Shown here piece after piece: positions 62,432 to 64,000 of a stretch of DNA of 64,000 nucleotides. The notes beneath the pieces are model-generated. The model was not told the origin of the DNA, did not search any database, and saw nothing but the letters and a program-made list of their open reading frames with translations. The position numbers were made by a program, and so were the translations under genes. The DNA is from Streptomyces sp. SID12488. GTDB taxonomy: Bacteria; Actinomycetota; Actinomycetes; Streptomycetales; Streptomycetaceae. The stretch spans positions 186,001-250,000 of the forward strand of contig NZ_JAAGLT010000001.1 of NCBI RefSeq assembly GCF_010548275.1. The letters are read 5' to 3'. The first letter of the stretch is position 1. Every line of letters starts with the position of its first letter.

Positions 62432-63603
62432 GGCTGCACAAGGTTTCGCAGGTCGGCGAAGCGGCGGTCACCGATGCCGTTCACGTCGCGCAGTTCGTCC
62501 ACGGACCGGTATCCGCCGTGCTGGGTGCGATAGTCGATGATGTGCTGCGCCAGCACAGGGCCGACCCCCGGCAAGGTGTCGAGCTGGTCCGTGGTGGCCG
62601 TGTTCAGCGAAACAGGCGCCGCCGGTCCGGCCCCCGCCCCGCCCACGGAGCCGCCCGCTCCCCCACCGGCCGAGCCGACCACGCCGCCCACGACCGCCCC
62701 CGGTACGAGGGGCACAGCCCCGCCGACCACCACCTGTTCGCCGTCGACGAGGAACCGCGCGCGGTTGAGCCCGTCGGTCTTCGTACCGGGACGCACCCCA
62801 CCCGCGGCCAGCAAGGCATCGGCGACCCTGGATCCGGCCGGCAGCCGATGAACCCCCGGCTCCCGCACCTTGCCGCTGACGTCCACCACGATCTGGGCCC
62901 CGGCCGTTCCCGCGACGCTCCGGGGACCGGCCGCGCCACCCGCCCGCGCCGCCGCGAACGGAGCCGCCGCCCGCACCACCTCCGGCGCGCGAACGGGCTG
63001 GGCACGCCCCGTCCAGAAGTGCTGCGCGGCGAGCACCGCGGCAGCGACCAGCACCACCGTGAGCGCCACCACGCTCCGCCGCTCCAGACCGCACCGCACC
63101 TGCAACCACACGGGCATCCGCTCCCGCATCGCAAGCCCGGCCCGCTCCTGCCAAGCCCCGGCAGCCCGACCGCTCATGCCCGCGCCCACCGCACCGGCGC
63201 CAGCACCGACATCCCTCCCCGGAACGGCAGTCGCACCATCGGCGACCCCGCCGACGCCCTCGCTTTCGCCCTCGCCGCCGACCCCACCGGCTCCGACGCC
63301 CTCACTCTTGCCAGATCCCCCACGCCTCACCGTCGGCCTGGCGAACCGCGCACCCTCTCCGCCCTCCACCGCCCCCGTATTCCGCTCACCCCCCGGCGGC
63401 CCGTTGCCCAACTCCCTTCGCTCCAGTGCCTGTTCGCCGAAGAGCACCTCCGCCCGCCGGCGGATCTCGTCGGCCGATTCCTGATGCTGCCGGGCCCTGC
63501 TACGAGGACGGCGATGGCCGTGACGGACGCGGCCGTCGGACATCGGGCCGCGCCCCGGGCCGCTGGTCGGAGTGGTTGCGCGTGAGTGCGATCGAAGTGC
63601 CAT
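62428..63603 (-). CDS. comEA: ComEA-like DNA-binding protein
   Basis: 391 residues from ATG 63603. A long Gly/Ala-rich N-terminal region is followed by one membrane helix (VVALTVVLVAAAVLAAQHF), a SLBB-like domain (VVDVSGKVREPGVHRLPAGS, RVADALLAAGG) and a helix-hairpin-helix pair (LNTATTDQLDTLPGVGPVLA, DVNGIGDRRFADLRNL). It binds incoming DNA outside the membrane for ComEC. A later ATG (MSDGRVRHGH) is another possible start. Confidence 0.9.
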   Translation of the reverse strand: MALRSHSRATTPTSGPGRGPMSDGRVRHGHRRPRSRARQHQESADEIRRRAEVLFGEQALERRELGNGPPGGERNTGAVEGGEGARFARPTVRRGGSGKSEGVGAGGVGGEGESEGVGGVADGATAVPGRDVGAGAGAVGAGMSGRAAGAWQERAGLAMRERMPVWLQVRCGLERRSVVALTVVLVAAAVLAAQHFWTGRAQPVRAPEVVRAAAPFAAARAGGAAGPRSVAGTAGAQIVVDVSGKVREPGVHRLPAGSRVADALLAAGGVRPGTKTDGLNRARFLVDGEQVVVGGAVPLVPGAVVGGVVGSAGGGAGGSVGGAGAGPAAPVSLNTATTDQLDTLPGVGPVLAQHIIDYRTQHGGYRSVDELRDVNGIGDRRFADLRNLVQP

Positions 63604-63746
63604 GCGCCGAGGATGGAGCAAGCCACCACACTCGCGATGATCTTGCTCAATTCCGGTGGATTACCCGCTGGTTGTGGATAACTCCGTCACCCACACGAGT
63701 GCCGCGCAGAGGCCGAGGACACCTCCAGAAGCCCCGCAGGGACACC

Positions 63747-64000
63747 TCACCGAGGCGAGACAACCACTCCCAGCAACCCAGGCCCCGTATGCGCCCCGAT
63801 CACCGCCCCGATCTCGCTCACATGCAGCTCGGCCAGCCCCGGCACCCGTTCCCGCAACCGGTCGGCGAGGGCCGCTGCCCGGTCGGGGGCGGCCAGATGG
63901 TGAACGGCGATGTCGACCTGCGCGCCGCCCGCCTGCTCGGCGACGATCTCCTCCAGGCGGGCGATGGCCTTGGACGCCGTCCGTACCTTCTCCCGCAGCT
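63747..64000 (-). CDS. DegV-family fatty-acid-binding protein, C-terminus
   Basis: The last 84 codons are visible, ending in a TGA at 63747. They read KAIARLEEIVAEQAGGAQVD, later AELHVSEIGAVIGAHTGPGL and LGVVVSPR. The EIGxVIGxHxGPG end is the hallmark of DegV/FakB-type lipid-binding proteins. The N-terminal part is outside the window. 143 bases separate its end from the start of comEA. Confidence 0.85.
   Translation of the reverse strand, partial: LREKVRTASKAIARLEEIVAEQAGGAQVDIAVHHLAAPDRAAALADRLRERVPGLAELHVSEIGAVIGAHTGPGLLGVVVSPR

Noticed and set aside
1..64000. tRNA or rRNA genes as integration targets
   Set aside because: No tRNA- or rRNA-like sequence was seen near any element boundary.

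Overview
The window is chromosomal DNA of a Streptomyces or very close actinomycete. Support: GC is around 70 percent, GTG and TTG starts and GTGA/ATGA stop-start overlaps are common, and it carries the usual Streptomyces block phoH-ybeY, hrcA-dnaJ, hemW, lepA-rpsT, holA and comEA-comEC. Most core genes lie on the minus strand.

Layout. 1-5.5 kb: core genes (CBS hemolysin-like protein, ybeY, phoH, a PfkB sugar kinase, an ADA-family deaminase, ribonuclease Z, a HIT protein). 5.6-18.3 kb: an accessory island. It holds a large secreted Rhs/YD protein ending in a papain-like toxin, its small immunity gene, an orphan Rhs core scrap, a LamG-domain secreted partner, a GntR regulator and four overlapping small genes. 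18.4-39.8 kb: core genes again (tricorn protease, lipoprotein, rsmE, nitronate monooxygenase, dnaJ-hrcA with a CIRCE operator, MBL hydrolase, DUF3097, hemW, SpoIIE-type phosphatase, acyl-CoA ligase, lepA, rpsT, holA, arylamine N-acetyltransferase). 39.8-62.4 kb: comEC in three pieces, separated by two unrelated integrated elements. 62.4-64 kb: comEA and the end of a degV-like gene.

The main discovery is the comEC locus. Element 1 (39967-49351, about 9.4 kb) encodes a large serine integrase, an HK97-type major capsid protein, an HNH nuclease, a possible small-terminase-like protein, a run of tiny zinc-ribbon-like proteins and a Streptomyces regulatory cluster. It has no portal, large terminase, protease, tail, replication or conjugation gene that I can recognise. 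It looks like a capsid-encoding phage satellite. Element 2 (49815-60349, about 10.5 kb) has three overlapping tyrosine-recombinase-like genes plus a small coiled-coil TnpC-like gene, as in the Tn554 family. Its cargo is a ParB-like protein and a two-gene module with a PD-(D/E)XK-type nuclease. Removing both elements joins the three comEC pieces (696, 155 and 43 codons including the stop) in one frame. The joins rebuild two hallmark ComEC motifs: HFHADH at the element 2 site and NPYGHP at the element 1 site. Each recombinase therefore appears to target DNA encoding an invariant motif of the competence channel, and precise excision would restore comEC.

Smaller points of interest are a 7-bp tandem repeat, two near-identical intergenic repeats that sit where genes converge, a palindromic repeat inserted in frame in the tricorn protease, and a relic of a second TnpC-like gene inside element 2. 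Family names come from motif recognition by eye; no database search was run.
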